NCBI RefSeq assembly: GCF_018139565.1
Contig: NZ_JAGSPK010000005.1
Location: forward strand, 285,563 to 349,562
Length of the DNA stretch: 64,000 bases
Source: Cognatundibacterium rivi
Lineage (GTDB): Bacteria; Pseudomonadota; Gammaproteobacteria; Burkholderiales; Burkholderiaceae_D
Reading direction: 5' to 3'
A program made the position numbers and the translations under genes. Under the pieces are notes generated by a model. The model made no database searches. It was not told where the DNA came from and saw nothing but the letters and a program-made list of their open reading frames with translations. The number at the start of each line of letters is the position of its first letter. Position 1 is the stretch's first letter. Positions 47,287 through 55,240 of the stretch are shown here, in pieces.

Positions 47287-48828
47287 GTAGTTCTTACTAT
47301 GAACCACCTTTTGTTCATAGTGAAAAATCTTAGCGGGGTCGTAAGTAATTACGACCCCGTCTTCGTTAACGTTGATCCCTCTCACGAAGGAACTGAAGAA
47401 GGTTCGGGCTGTGACGACACTCGATTCTTCCGTTACGAGCTTACGTAAGGCAGATGTTGCTTCGGCAATATCTTGATCGGTGATAGTTAAAATTGGGTCG
47501 GATTCGTCTTCGAGTTCGGCCAAAGTTTTTTCTAGGGCCAGTATTTGATTATTAAGGTCGCCTAATCGTCCGGACATGCTGCGAATTTCGGGTAGTTCGG
47601 TGCCGACTGTTTCAAATAAATCAAATATTTTGTTTCGGCGAGATTCTGCAATTCTTAGTTCTGCCACCGCAGCCTCCCTGCGGCGCATGCGGTCTTTAAA
47701 CCAGTCACTGGTAGAAATGCGGATTTCTTCGACAATTTTTGTAACATTGCGTTTTGTTAATACTCTTTCTAAGATCGTATCAACAAGAAACGCATCGATT
47801 TTATCTGCGCTGATGCGCTTACCTGGGCAGTTGAATCCGTTTTTAGCCTCTGAGCAACGATAGTAATAATATTGTTTGCTACGCCCCTTGGCGGATTCAA
47901 TATGCATCGGGCAACTACAAAACCCACATTTAAGCAGGCCTGTGAACATGTGAGTGCTTTTAGGGCTGCCGCCGCCTTCGACGGGCGCGCGGCCGCTTAT
48001 CATTTTTTGAATGCCCATAAATCTTTCCTCTTCGATAAGAGCTGGATGGCTCTTCGTCCGAATCCAGTTGCTTTCTGGCTGAACGAAGTTGGTGTGATGT
48101 TTTCTTCGGTTGAACACGATATATCCGGCATAGACTTCACTTTTCAGCAAATAGAGGATGGTTGATTTGATCCAGCGTTTTCCACGCATGGTCAGTCCCA
48201 TGTTGTTGAGTGTCATCGCGATCGACTTGCCGCCAATTCCAGTTTCGCAGAGCTTAAATATCATGCGAACGATTTCCCCTTCGTTTTCGTCAATCGCCAG
48301 CCGTTTCCGTTGCCCTTCTTTTTCGAGTTTGTATCCATAGGGAACGTATCCCCCGTTAAAAAAACCGTCCTGCGCATTTTTTATCATGCTGCGCTTGGTG
48401 TCTTTGCTGATCCGACGGCTGGTGTTTTCGTCCATCAGCTCCAGCATGGCTTCCATCATCCAGCCTTCGTCCGTTTTTGAGTCGATTTCTACCGAGACAT
48501 AGACAACATCGGTGCCGTGCGATCGCAAATTCCTTTTGTAAATCGCCGCATCAGCGCGATCGCGGGCAAACCGGCTAGTGTCCCAGGCGATGAAATAGTC
48601 AGGCTTGTGCAGTTCGCAATATTTAATCGCTGCCTGAAAGTCCGCACGTTGAGACGTACGGCCGGAGATCCCACTGTCGGTAAAAACCTCAAGAACAATG
48701 GCATTCAATGATGCTGCCTTCTTTTGTGCAAACTCCAACTGACTCTCAATCGGCAGCTCTTTACGCGCTTGCTGAGTGGAACTCACGCGAAGATAAATAA
48801 TCGCTGTTTTTTTACTTACTTTTGTCAT
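47245..48828 (-). CDS. Large serine recombinase (integrase) of the element
   Basis: Serine integrase of 527 residues. An N-terminal resolvase domain carries the catalytic Ser in IIYLRVSSTQQ (about S16) and FIAWDTSRFARDRADA. A recombinase domain follows (about 165-260), then a four-cysteine zinc ribbon with CGFCSCPMH and CSEAKNGFNCPGK, and a coiled-coil (about 355-440). The last residues LPDLDSNQGPAD are encoded antisense by the host tRNA-Asn, a familiar hallmark of tRNA-targeting integrases. The gene overlaps the preceding small gene by four bases (ATGA). It should catalyse integration between attP and the tRNA. Confidence 0.94.
   Translation of the reverse strand: MTKVSKKTAIIYLRVSSTQQARKELPIESQLEFAQKKAASLNAIVLEVFTDSGISGRTSQRADFQAAIKYCELHKPDYFIAWDTSRFARDRADAAIYKRNLRSHGTDVVYVSVEIDSKTDEGWMMEAMLELMDENTSRRISKDTKRSMIKNAQDGFFNGGYVPYGYKLEKEGQRKRLAIDENEGEIVRMIFKLCETGIGGKSIAMTLNNMGLTMRGKRWIKSTILYLLKSEVYAGYIVFNRRKHHTNFVQPESNWIRTKSHPALIEEERFMGIQKMISGRAPVEGGGSPKSTHMFTGLLKCGFCSCPMHIESAKGRSKQYYYYRCSEAKNGFNCPGKRISADKIDAFLVDTILERVLTKRNVTKIVEEIRISTSDWFKDRMRRREAAVAELRIAESRRNKIFDLFETVGTELPEIRSMSGRLGDLNNQILALEKTLAELEDESDPILTITDQDIAEATSALRKLVTEESSVVTARTFFSSFVRGINVNEDGVVITYDPAKIFHYEQKVVHSKNYWLPDLDSNQGPAD
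47276..47287. repeat. Left attachment core (attL)
   Basis: TCGGGGAGCCAG, formed by the last 11 bases of tRNA-Asn copy 2 plus one base. Flanking bases differ from those at the right copy on both sides, so the repeat is exactly 12 bp. Confidence 0.75.
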
Positions 48829-49010
48829 TTTTTAATTCTATGTTTTTGTGCAATACGCTGAATGTGAGTTATTGAGATGCTTTCACATAACTGTGCTTTT
48901 ACCCGCCGTTGAATTTCCTGCGGTTTTACTCCCTGCATTGCCAAAGTTTCTACAAATCTGTTCTTTTGAAAGCGCAAATAGTTTGAATATCGTCGCAACG
49001 TCGGCGACAT
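48825..49010 (-). CDS. Small HTH-like protein coupled to the integrase
   Basis: The 61-residue version starts at ATG 49010 (MSPTLRRYSNYLRF); a TTG at about 49058 or the frame start at 49145 would lengthen it. It is basic and ends with VETLAMQGVKPQEIQRRV followed by ISITHIQRIAQKH, which reads as a helix-turn-helix. The stop overlaps the integrase start (ATGA), so the two are co-translated. Serine integrases often have a small directionality factor gene; this could be one, but no family was recognised. No strong ribosome site settles the start. Confidence 0.55.
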   Translation of the reverse strand: MSPTLRRYSNYLRFQKNRFVETLAMQGVKPQEIQRRVKAQLCESISITHIQRIAQKHRIKK

Positions 49011-49044
49011 CGAATTAGAGCCGTTGAACTGTGGGATGCTTAAC

Positions 49045-49863
49045 TCATTTGCGTCCAATACCTGTCGCGATCGCAGGAACATCAATCGATAAACGGATTT
49101 CCTGACTGCCGACCTGCTCCGCCAGCTTGATGCCGGTGTCTTCAAAGGCTTTCAGCAAAATGGTTGCGGCGGATTCTTCCAGAATATTTTTGACAGATTC
49201 TTCGGCGGCCAGCATCAGTGATTCAATGACGCTAGCGGCGAGTTTTTTTTCTTGCAGTGTCTTACGCAGTTTTGCGAGCAGTTGTGCGTGTTTCATGTGT
49301 AGCTCCTGAAGTAGTGTTGTTTGTAGCTCCGGATGAATCAGCACAGGGCAACCATCATCGTCAGCTTCTGAGAGTTGAATAGGATCAAGACGCTTAATAG
49401 CCGGACGCACGACCAGGCCTGCTCCCATCATCACCGGACCATAATCAGTGCCGGTTTCGTTGTCTTTGTAGTGTTCGTGGTATTCAATCGACAGATAGCG
49501 ATAGCCTTTTTGCTGTATCGCTTCCATCCCGAAGGGTGTCCATTCGCAGAGCGCACGCAAACGGTCACCTTCGACAGAGAGTTTCAAGACTTTTGCTGCG
49601 GCGCCATCGTTCGGCTTGTGCGCAACATCGATAAACACATCTTGCCCAAACACGCGCTTATTGAAGTTATCGACCATCGTCAACAACATCGCCCGGCTGA
49701 TTTCAAACTCGCCATAGCGCGGGTCGGTAAATATGCCAGTGCGTGTAATCGTCACCCATGTCGATGGCTTTCCCTCCCCCAGAGTCACATGAAGGCCGGA
49801 AATGAAGCGGATAGCCCCAGAGACCGGGGCATCTAAACGGATATGACGGGCAATTTTGTACAT
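49045..49863 (-). CDS. Phage head protease (Mu gpI-like)
   Basis: A 272-residue prohead protease/scaffold of the Mu I-protein type. The N-terminal protease domain contains GIFTDPRYGEFEISRAM, DVFIDVAHKPNDGAAA, GWV-like stretch replaced by RALCEWTPFGMEAIQQ and KGYRYLSIEYHEHYKDNETG. This order fits Mu-like prophages. The C-terminal helical part (about 195-272), Glu/Lys-rich, resembles a short scaffold. Mu gpI is about 360 residues, so the scaffold part looks shortened. The next gene in a normal phage would be the major capsid protein, which is absent. Confidence 0.85.
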   Translation of the reverse strand: MYKIARHIRLDAPVSGAIRFISGLHVTLGEGKPSTWVTITRTGIFTDPRYGEFEISRAMLLTMVDNFNKRVFGQDVFIDVAHKPNDGAAAKVLKLSVEGDRLRALCEWTPFGMEAIQQKGYRYLSIEYHEHYKDNETGTDYGPVMMGAGLVVRPAIKRLDPIQLSEADDDGCPVLIHPELQTTLLQELHMKHAQLLAKLRKTLQEKKLAASVIESLMLAAEESVKNILEESAATILLKAFEDTGIKLAEQVGSQEIRLSIDVPAIATGIGRK

Positions 49864-49950
49864 GAAAATCCCTGATGACTTTTTGATTCAGGGATGATTT
49901 TCGCGGGAATTGCAAGACAAAATCAGGGGGGGAATGTGCTATTTCAGACG

Positions 49951-49978
49951 AAAAAAAACCGCCGAAGCGGTTTTTTTT
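49951..49978. terminator. Bidirectional terminator between HEPN cassette and head protease
   Basis: A run of eight A, CCGC (49959-49962), tetraloop CGAA, GCGG (49967-49970), then a run of eight T. Symmetrical tails mean it works in both directions. It ends the HEPN transcript two bases after the stop codon. Confidence 0.85.
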
Positions 49979-49979
49979 A

Positions 49980-50375
49980 TTAGATACTGGCTCTCAGTCC
50001 TTCGCAAGCCTTTAGTGATGTATCGACATCAATAATCTTGATATCTTCGTGTAAATGATAATCGGCATGTACTCGCTGCGCGCACATTACCCGAAGTGAC
50101 TTACCTACAGCAACTGATACATAATACTGTGGATGATCTTTTTTTATCATTGGATTTGTTAATGAAGCAATCAACTGCTCATGTTTGCCATTTGCACTTC
50201 CGACACTACCAGGTAATGGTAGATTGCGATGAAATTCGTAGCATAGATGAAATGCTCCGTAGTAAAGACGACTTAAAGCCGCCCTCAACTCTGGTTCAGC
50301 TACGCTACCAGATTGTATAAGTGCTTGAGCATTGGCTTGAGCGTATTCACACAGATCATTCGAATTTGACGCCAT
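49980..50375 (-). CDS. HEPN-domain protein of a two-gene cassette
   Basis: A 131-residue all-helical protein. The N-terminal half has ELRAALSRLYYGAFHLCYEF, the classic first helices of HEPN proteins (R...SR.YY..FH). The C-terminal half carries R101-VHADY-H107, the Rx4-6H active-site motif seen in HEPN ribonucleases. If active it would cleave RNA, often as a toxin or an abortive-infection effector. It overlaps its upstream partner by 20 bases and is followed at once by a terminator. Local DNA is AT-richer than the phage genes around it, suggesting separate origin. Activity is inference. Confidence 0.72.
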   Translation of the reverse strand: MASNSNDLCEYAQANAQALIQSGSVAEPELRAALSRLYYGAFHLCYEFHRNLPLPGSVGSANGKHEQLIASLTNPMIKKDHPQYYVSVAVGKSLRVMCAQRVHADYHLHEDIKIIDVDTSLKACEGLRASI

Positions 50376-51120
50376 CCCTCATCCCAACGAAAACAATATC
50401 AAAAACATTATTTCTCTGCGCTTTAGAGTCCGACTCTTCCTCAGCCAATGCAACATTGGCTTGAAAAATTTGCTCTGCTGACAAATTAACATGCAATAAA
50501 TATGTCACACCGGAAAATATCCCAACCGTATTTTGTACGTGTACACGAACTTTTGGTGAGATCCCCAATCTGCGCCATACGATACCAGCAACATCTAAAT
50601 GTTCAGCAATTGTGCTGTCATTAATACCAGCATCTGCCAAGATGTTACGAGCAGCAATCTGATTTAAATAATCGTCAGCATCAATGACTCGCATTTCAGC
50701 ACCTCTTGTAATCAGCTCATAGGCAGCATGAACGCAACCAGATCGCATCGCCAGTTGTATCATTCCGTATGTATCTTCACAAGGCTGATAGGATTTTAAA
50801 AATACATTCTCTCTTACCGCTTGATGAAACCCTAGAAACGTCAAAGCATTGGATGCATTCAGCACACTTCCTTCATCATGGCTCAAGGCCATCACGTTTC
50901 TATAAGCACTGACAGATTCCTCAACTTGACCAGCAAAGGCAAAAGCGCAGGTATAAGCTACCCAAGCTTGTAAGGCATCAGTTCGCATAAGTTTAGTGCA
51001 ATCACGCATCAAACCGCGAACAACCAGCGACTTCTCGTCCTGAAACTTACCATCCTCATTTAAAAGGCTAAATCGACGAATTAAGTCGTTATAAAGTTCG
51101 GCTTTTTGTGCAAGGATCAT
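50356..51120 (-). CDS. Unknown partner of the HEPN protein
   Basis: A 254-residue protein with no family I recognise. The first 140 residues look helical and TPR-like, for example WVAYTCAFAFAGQVEESVSAY followed by a similar spaced block. The C-terminal 90 residues are mixed alpha/beta. It precedes the HEPN gene, overlaps it, and shares its promoter region and terminator, so the two work together. Possible roles are an antitoxin, a sensor or a scaffold for the HEPN nuclease. No membrane segments or catalytic motifs are visible. Confidence 0.62.
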   Translation of the reverse strand: MILAQKAELYNDLIRRFSLLNEDGKFQDEKSLVVRGLMRDCTKLMRTDALQAWVAYTCAFAFAGQVEESVSAYRNVMALSHDEGSVLNASNALTFLGFHQAVRENVFLKSYQPCEDTYGMIQLAMRSGCVHAAYELITRGAEMRVIDADDYLNQIAARNILADAGINDSTIAEHLDVAGIVWRRLGISPKVRVHVQNTVGIFSGVTYLLHVNLSAEQIFQANVALAEEESDSKAQRNNVFDIVFVGMRDGVKFE

Positions 51121-51144
51121 ATTTTTAAAACTATCACCATAGGC

Positions 51145-51164
51145 TAGTTTGAGTACTCAAACTA
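51145..51164. promoter_or_regulatory. 20-bp perfect palindrome upstream of the HEPN cassette
   Basis: TAGTTTGAGTACTCAAACTA reads identically on both strands. It lies 25-44 bases before the start of the 254-residue gene, where a repressor would block transcription or translation. A likely operator for autoregulation. Confidence 0.6.
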
Positions 51165-51185
51165 AAATGGTTAAATAAACAGCAA

Positions 51186-51240
51186 CGACAATATTGTCGA
51201 ATCTATTTTGTGTTTAGCGAATGTTTAGCGCCTGCTAAAC
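51186..51240. promoter_or_regulatory. Further inverted repeats upstream of the HEPN cassette
   Basis: A perfect 14-bp palindrome CGACAATATTGTCG lies at 51186-51199. At 51212-51240 are two direct copies of GTTTAGCG and one inverted GCTAAAC; the second and third form GTTTAGC-GCCT-GCTAAAC. Together with the 20-bp palindrome they fill the cassette's promoter region. Confidence 0.5.
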
Positions 51241-51370
51241 TCCGATTATAACCTTACATAAAAGTTTCAATAAATTCTTAGTGAAACTTTTAATAAAAAT
51301 TATCGAATTTGCAGTTTTTACAACAAGCAACGTAACAACCATCATGGATATCAAATCGATTCGGTAAAGT

Positions 51371-51397
51371 AAAAAAACCCGCTATCTAGCGGGCTTT
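51371..51397 (-). terminator. Terminator of the phage head genes upstream of the HEPN cassette
   Basis: On the minus strand CCCGCTA (51387-51393) pairs with TAGCGGG (51378-51384) around two bases, followed by seven T. It lies 33 bases after the small phage gene. Confidence 0.8.
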
Positions 51398-51429
51398 CTT
51401 TGATCATCTACGAGACTCGCGCAGCAATA

Positions 51430-51618
51430 TCAGCTCTTAGCAGTATCGTCATCATCTTCATACGCCAGAGTCTCATCAACCTGCCCGGCGCGAATGCGCG
51501 CCTCCATTTCAGCAGGCGTCATCTTCTTTTTTCGCGGAGCATTATCAAGATCAAAACCATTCTTCACGATGTGATCCGGACCCGTTTTTCCGTCAGCTTT
51601 TTGTTCAGTTGTTGCCAT
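51430..51618 (-). CDS. Small acidic phage-element protein
   Basis: A 62-residue protein: Lys-rich in the middle (APRKKKMTPAEMEARIRAGQ) with an acidic tail (LAYEDDDDTAKS). AAGG lies about ten bases before its ATG. It overlaps the head protein gene by 55 bases in another frame. No family is recognised. Its place, after gpF and before a terminator, supports a real gene, at moderate confidence. Confidence 0.55.
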   Translation of the reverse strand: MATTEQKADGKTGPDHIVKNGFDLDNAPRKKKMTPAEMEARIRAGQVDETLAYEDDDDTAKS

Positions 51619-53261
51619 GATTTACTGCCTTCACTTAAATCGAAGTGACATTCGATACTGTCACCATGTTTGCGCCACCATTTACGCCCCACATCGTTAT
51701 CCATCAGATCGAGTAAGTCAACTGCATTTTCCAGCTCGGTAGGAAGCAGGCTTTTCAGGTGATCCGGTATCTTTGCATTGGCGCCATAGGCTGGCCAAGT
51801 GTAGTAACCATTCATTCTACCGCTGCGGGCGGCGAAAATCTCAATACTTTCCAGCCCAAGATCTTTCGCTTTGTTTGCCTGTGTTGCGAAAATTCGCAGC
51901 CCCATGCCTTGTGGCGCCCGTTCTTTATTCAGCACCAGAATATCGTTTGTCATCACGATACCGCCTCGATCGCTTTTATAAAAAGACCGCTGCGACGGAA
52001 TATCATAGAAGCGGCTTTTCACTTCCAGCCCCATGCCCGCTTCTGCATACGGATTAATACGAATGACGCTGCCATCAGGCGCGCCGGTGAGCTTCGCAAT
52101 GTCTGTGCCGCTTAATTCCTGGCCTTTCAATGTAATCGCCGGTACACCATCAGGAAACTGCACTCGCTGATTGAAATGGTCCCGACTGATTTTATCCCGG
52201 CTGTCCGGCGACCAGTCTATGCGTTTTTTGACATTACCCCATGTGGAACGAACCATCGTCGGGCGCAACTTGCCCGCTTCAAATGCTTCATTTTTATTGG
52301 CCCCGAGGATACCTTTGCGATCTTTGCTCGGCACGGTCTCCAGAAATTCCATCACGCTTTGCTTACCGGCTTTGTCTTCCGCGCTGACTTCATCCTTATA
52401 AACGATCACCTCAAAACTGAGCGTATTCGGATGCGCCGGCAGCGGGCTTTTTCCATGCGGGTACACACCCCGCCCCAGGCCATACAGGTTTGCGCGGGCA
52501 TGCATATCGCAGATATCGACACGCGGATGGCGCGGACTCAACATAAAACGTGTACCGACAGACGCCGTGTCAGCCGCTGCGCTCTGCTGGTAGGCCTTCG
52601 TATGCGCACGGTTGATTTCGGTTCGCATGACGCGGGCGGCATTGTCCAACGGTGAGCCTTTTCCCGTCATCAGGGTTTCTGCCACCGTGCCGCTGATCTG
52701 TTTGGCAGTGGAGGCATCTTTTGCCAAGTCGATCTCGCTTGGTGGGTTGATCCCACGCGCCAGAAAATCCCGCGCCGCCTGTGACGCACCGTCACCGCGC
52801 AAAACGGCACCGCGAACAGCCTGATCAACAATTTCCTGCGCATGGCGATCTAATCGCCAGATCCGGTCGCTGAGTTTTAACTTATCGGTACCGACAAACT
52901 GCTGCACGTATTTCACCGCCTGCGAACGGATGTTATCGAGCTGCGGCGCGCTCACCGTGGCCTGAAAAGGTTGCACACCGATGCGGGCCGCTTCATCAAT
53001 GCCATGCACCAGCAAGCCATTGCGCGCACTGGCAAGGTTCACCAGCCGAGCTTGTATCTGCAACATGAGGGCTGGTAAAGCAGCGGTGCTGATCATGCCG
53101 CTGGCACCCGCCGCGATCGTCAGCATCTGCTTAATGTCGCGCATCGCATCTTCATGCGCATGCTGCAGCGATGCCAGCGTGGATTCGTCCAAATCCTCCA
53201 TCTCATCCCGGCCGTTTGCCGAGGCGGCGATCACGGCCGCTTGCTCAGGTGTCAATGGCAT
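51564..53261 (-). CDS. Phage head morphogenesis protein (Mu gpF-like) fused to a GNAT-like domain
   Basis: A 565-residue minor head protein. About residues 100-285 form the gpF-like head morphogenesis module with RVMRTEINRAHTKAYQQS and the metal-binding-like SPRHPRVDICDMHARANLYG. The C-terminal part (about 395-565) is extra. It contains GMGLRIFATQANKAKDLGL and NGYYTWPAYG at about 484-493, which recall the GNAT-like domain found in large phage polyvalent proteins. The conserved HP and Cys residues of gpF are present. It is followed by the portal fragment on its upstream side with a gap of two bases. Confidence 0.82.
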   Translation of the reverse strand: MPLTPEQAAVIAASANGRDEMEDLDESTLASLQHAHEDAMRDIKQMLTIAAGASGMISTAALPALMLQIQARLVNLASARNGLLVHGIDEAARIGVQPFQATVSAPQLDNIRSQAVKYVQQFVGTDKLKLSDRIWRLDRHAQEIVDQAVRGAVLRGDGASQAARDFLARGINPPSEIDLAKDASTAKQISGTVAETLMTGKGSPLDNAARVMRTEINRAHTKAYQQSAAADTASVGTRFMLSPRHPRVDICDMHARANLYGLGRGVYPHGKSPLPAHPNTLSFEVIVYKDEVSAEDKAGKQSVMEFLETVPSKDRKGILGANKNEAFEAGKLRPTMVRSTWGNVKKRIDWSPDSRDKISRDHFNQRVQFPDGVPAITLKGQELSGTDIAKLTGAPDGSVIRINPYAEAGMGLEVKSRFYDIPSQRSFYKSDRGGIVMTNDILVLNKERAPQGMGLRIFATQANKAKDLGLESIEIFAARSGRMNGYYTWPAYGANAKIPDHLKSLLPTELENAVDLLDLMDNDVGRKWWRKHGDSIECHFDLSEGSKSWQQLNKKLTEKRVRITS

Positions 53262-53263
53262 GA

Positions 53264-53713
53264 TCAGTTTTTAATGCTGGTGGCAGATTCGCCTTTACGG
53301 CCATTGCCTGGTGTGATCTTTACTCGAGGATTCGATACCGCCGGAGAATCAACATCGGCGCCATCGTCATCATCGTCGGGGTATGGATCACGCGCATTTT
53401 GCTGGTGCTTTTTCATCTTCGCGATATACGCGGGGTCGTAACCCAATTCTTGCCAGATAATGTTCTCAGGCATACCCAGCGCCTGTAATTTCAGCCCCCG
53501 GTCTGCCGCCTGATTTGGTGTTTCTGTGCGCCGCTCAGCGAAGCAGATTTCAAAATCGTCATCAGCCAGATGAATACCCCGTAACAGCAACTCAAACCGA
53601 AATGCCTGTTTGTAGCCATAAGAAAGCGTGTCCTGCAGCAAATCGATTTCATCAAAATAATCGCGTTTCAGATCTTCAAGAATGTCGCGGTTGGCGGCGA
53701 TATTCATCATCAC
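53264..53713 (-). pseudogene. C-terminal fragment of a phage portal protein
   Basis: A 149-residue frame that aligns, by recognition, with the last third of phage portal proteins: FEICFAERRTETPNQAADRG and LQALGMPENIIWQELGYDP are typical portal C-terminal text. A full portal has about 450-500 residues, so the N-terminal two thirds are gone. The frame starts within the end of the neighbouring zinc-protein gene, suggesting a deletion joined the two. Translation from ATG 53713 is possible, but a working portal is not. Confidence 0.7.
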
Positions 53714-54533
53714 TCAGCACCGGTATCGATTTCGTCCCCAGCTGCCCAGGTAACAGATCCTCTGCTTCAACGATTTTGTTTGTCATGCCCATGTCTGCCA
53801 GCGACATATTGTTGCGGCTCAGCAGTTCAGACATCGATTTCAACAGCGGATGCGCAGACACTTCCATGATCGTGCGGCGCTCACCAGACTCACGATCGGT
53901 GTACGTGGCCAGGCTGAGATTGCCATCTTCATCGAAATGAAATTCCGGCCGCTCCAGCTTCACGCCATCGTTAATGATGGTCATGATGATCTGTTGCAGT
54001 ATCGAATAGATCGCGGCCTGCATTTCGGCATACATGCCCGTCAGCATGCCGGGTTTGCGCTGCTCAAACGCAGCGTGATGCAACATGAAATTCTGCGTCT
54101 GTCGGATACAGCATGACTGTGAGCGGCAATAGTCGTGATCGACATCACATGTCGAGCACATCGGGTATTTACCCGGGGAGGCTGGGAAATAGGTAGCGAC
54201 CTTCGCTGCAGCACCATGCTTCATTGCATTAAACCGGGTGCGCAGACTTTCTTCTTTCGTCGGATGCCCGACCAGATTCGCGGCCGTTGCGGCCTTGCCT
54301 TCATCGGAAGTCGGCCCCGTGGCATGCTGCCAGGCCTTCATCAGCGACCGTTCCCAATGCGCCTGCGAACACTCGGTTTTGCAGTCCGGACACAACGCAA
54401 AGTAACGCCACGGATGAATGGCGTCGTCAGGATCAGAATCAACCCGCGCCGGATCAGCTTTGAATCCGCCGTGGATTTTGCAACGGAATGTCACCTCCGT
54501 CAGCTTTGCTCTATGGTCTTTTTTGGTCGTCAC
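53676..54533 (-). CDS. Cysteine-rich phage protein, possible small terminase
   Basis: A 285-residue protein with many Cys/His pairs: CKIHGG and CPDCKTEC near residues 18-55 and CSTCDVDHDYCRSQSCC at about 125-140, suggesting zinc binding. GHPTKEESLRTRFNAMKHGA in the middle resembles the helix-turn-helix start of small terminase-type proteins. Its position before the portal remnant is where terminase genes normally lie, but the large subunit is missing. The last residues DDEYRRQPRHS may be altered by the deletion that created the portal fragment. The role is a guess. Confidence 0.6.
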   Translation of the reverse strand: MTTKKDHRAKLTEVTFRCKIHGGFKADPARVDSDPDDAIHPWRYFALCPDCKTECSQAHWERSLMKAWQHATGPTSDEGKAATAANLVGHPTKEESLRTRFNAMKHGAAAKVATYFPASPGKYPMCSTCDVDHDYCRSQSCCIRQTQNFMLHHAAFEQRKPGMLTGMYAEMQAAIYSILQQIIMTIINDGVKLERPEFHFDEDGNLSLATYTDRESGERRTIMEVSAHPLLKSMSELLSRNNMSLADMGMTNKIVEAEDLLPGQLGTKSIPVLSDDEYRRQPRHS

Positions 54534-54626
54534 AAACAGGCAGACACAGGAATTGAGATTCCTGCATCTTGCCTATGGCGTCAAGCCAATTTAAGGGGGG
54601 GGATTGTACTTTTGCTAGGCTGCTGA

Positions 54627-55121
54627 TTATTTCTTTTGAACGTAATTGAGTGGTTCATCTTTATGAGACACAACCACCGAATATAGCAATGGATTTGAAA
54701 GCAGCACAATCCTCACGTCGCCAACGTATTTGAATTGCTGCTCTTTATCCTGTTGGATTGCTGTGTACAGCCACTGACTGCAATCAGTGCACGCAGGAAC
54801 CGCTTGATCGACAAACATTCCCATCATCATCAAATTTGTCATCGCTTCTTTAGGATCAGCAAACTTCTTGGGAGTGACTATTGCGACTCGCTTGAGTGCG
54901 TCTTTCTTGCCAATTAAATTCAGCATCAGGGCGCCACTCGCATTTTTATACAGTGCTACCGGCGTCTTATCATCACCTTCCCTCACTGATTCCAGGATCA
55001 TCTGCTGCGACAGATCCTTTAATACTTGGTCAGAAGTAACACCAATCGTTTTCTCTTCAATCGGGGGATCACTACATGCAACGAGCAGCAGAGAGAACAA
55101 AATACAAAATATGCGGAACAT
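54627..55121 (-). CDS. Predicted lipoprotein of the element, function unknown
   Basis: A 164-residue protein with a lipoprotein signal (MFRIFCILFSLLLVACSD; lipobox LVAC). The mature part has a CTDC pair (VPACTDCSQWLY) and repeats of Val/Leu strands. No family is recognised. As a host-envelope cargo gene in a phage element it could be a lysogenic-conversion or superinfection-exclusion protein; this is inference. It is separated from both neighbours by about 100 bp gaps. Confidence 0.68.
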   Translation of the reverse strand: MFRIFCILFSLLLVACSDPPIEEKTIGVTSDQVLKDLSQQMILESVREGDDKTPVALYKNASGALMLNLIGKKDALKRVAIVTPKKFADPKEAMTNLMMMGMFVDQAVPACTDCSQWLYTAIQQDKEQQFKYVGDVRIVLLSNPLLYSVVVSHKDEPLNYVQKK

Positions 55122-55191
55122 GATTCGCCTTTAAAAATGACAATACAAAAAATACAATACCAAAGATTATCATTTTTATACTCGACAGATC

Positions 55192-55232
55192 AAAAAAAAA
55201 GCATGCCTCTGAATGAGCATGCCTTTTTTTTT
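55192..55232 (-). terminator. Terminator of the toxin-antitoxin operon
   Basis: Two GCATGC blocks (55201-55206 and 55216-55221), self-complementary, flanked by A and T runs of eight or more bases. On the minus strand the T run follows the hairpin. Confidence 0.65.
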
Positions 55233-55240
55233 CTTAAAGA

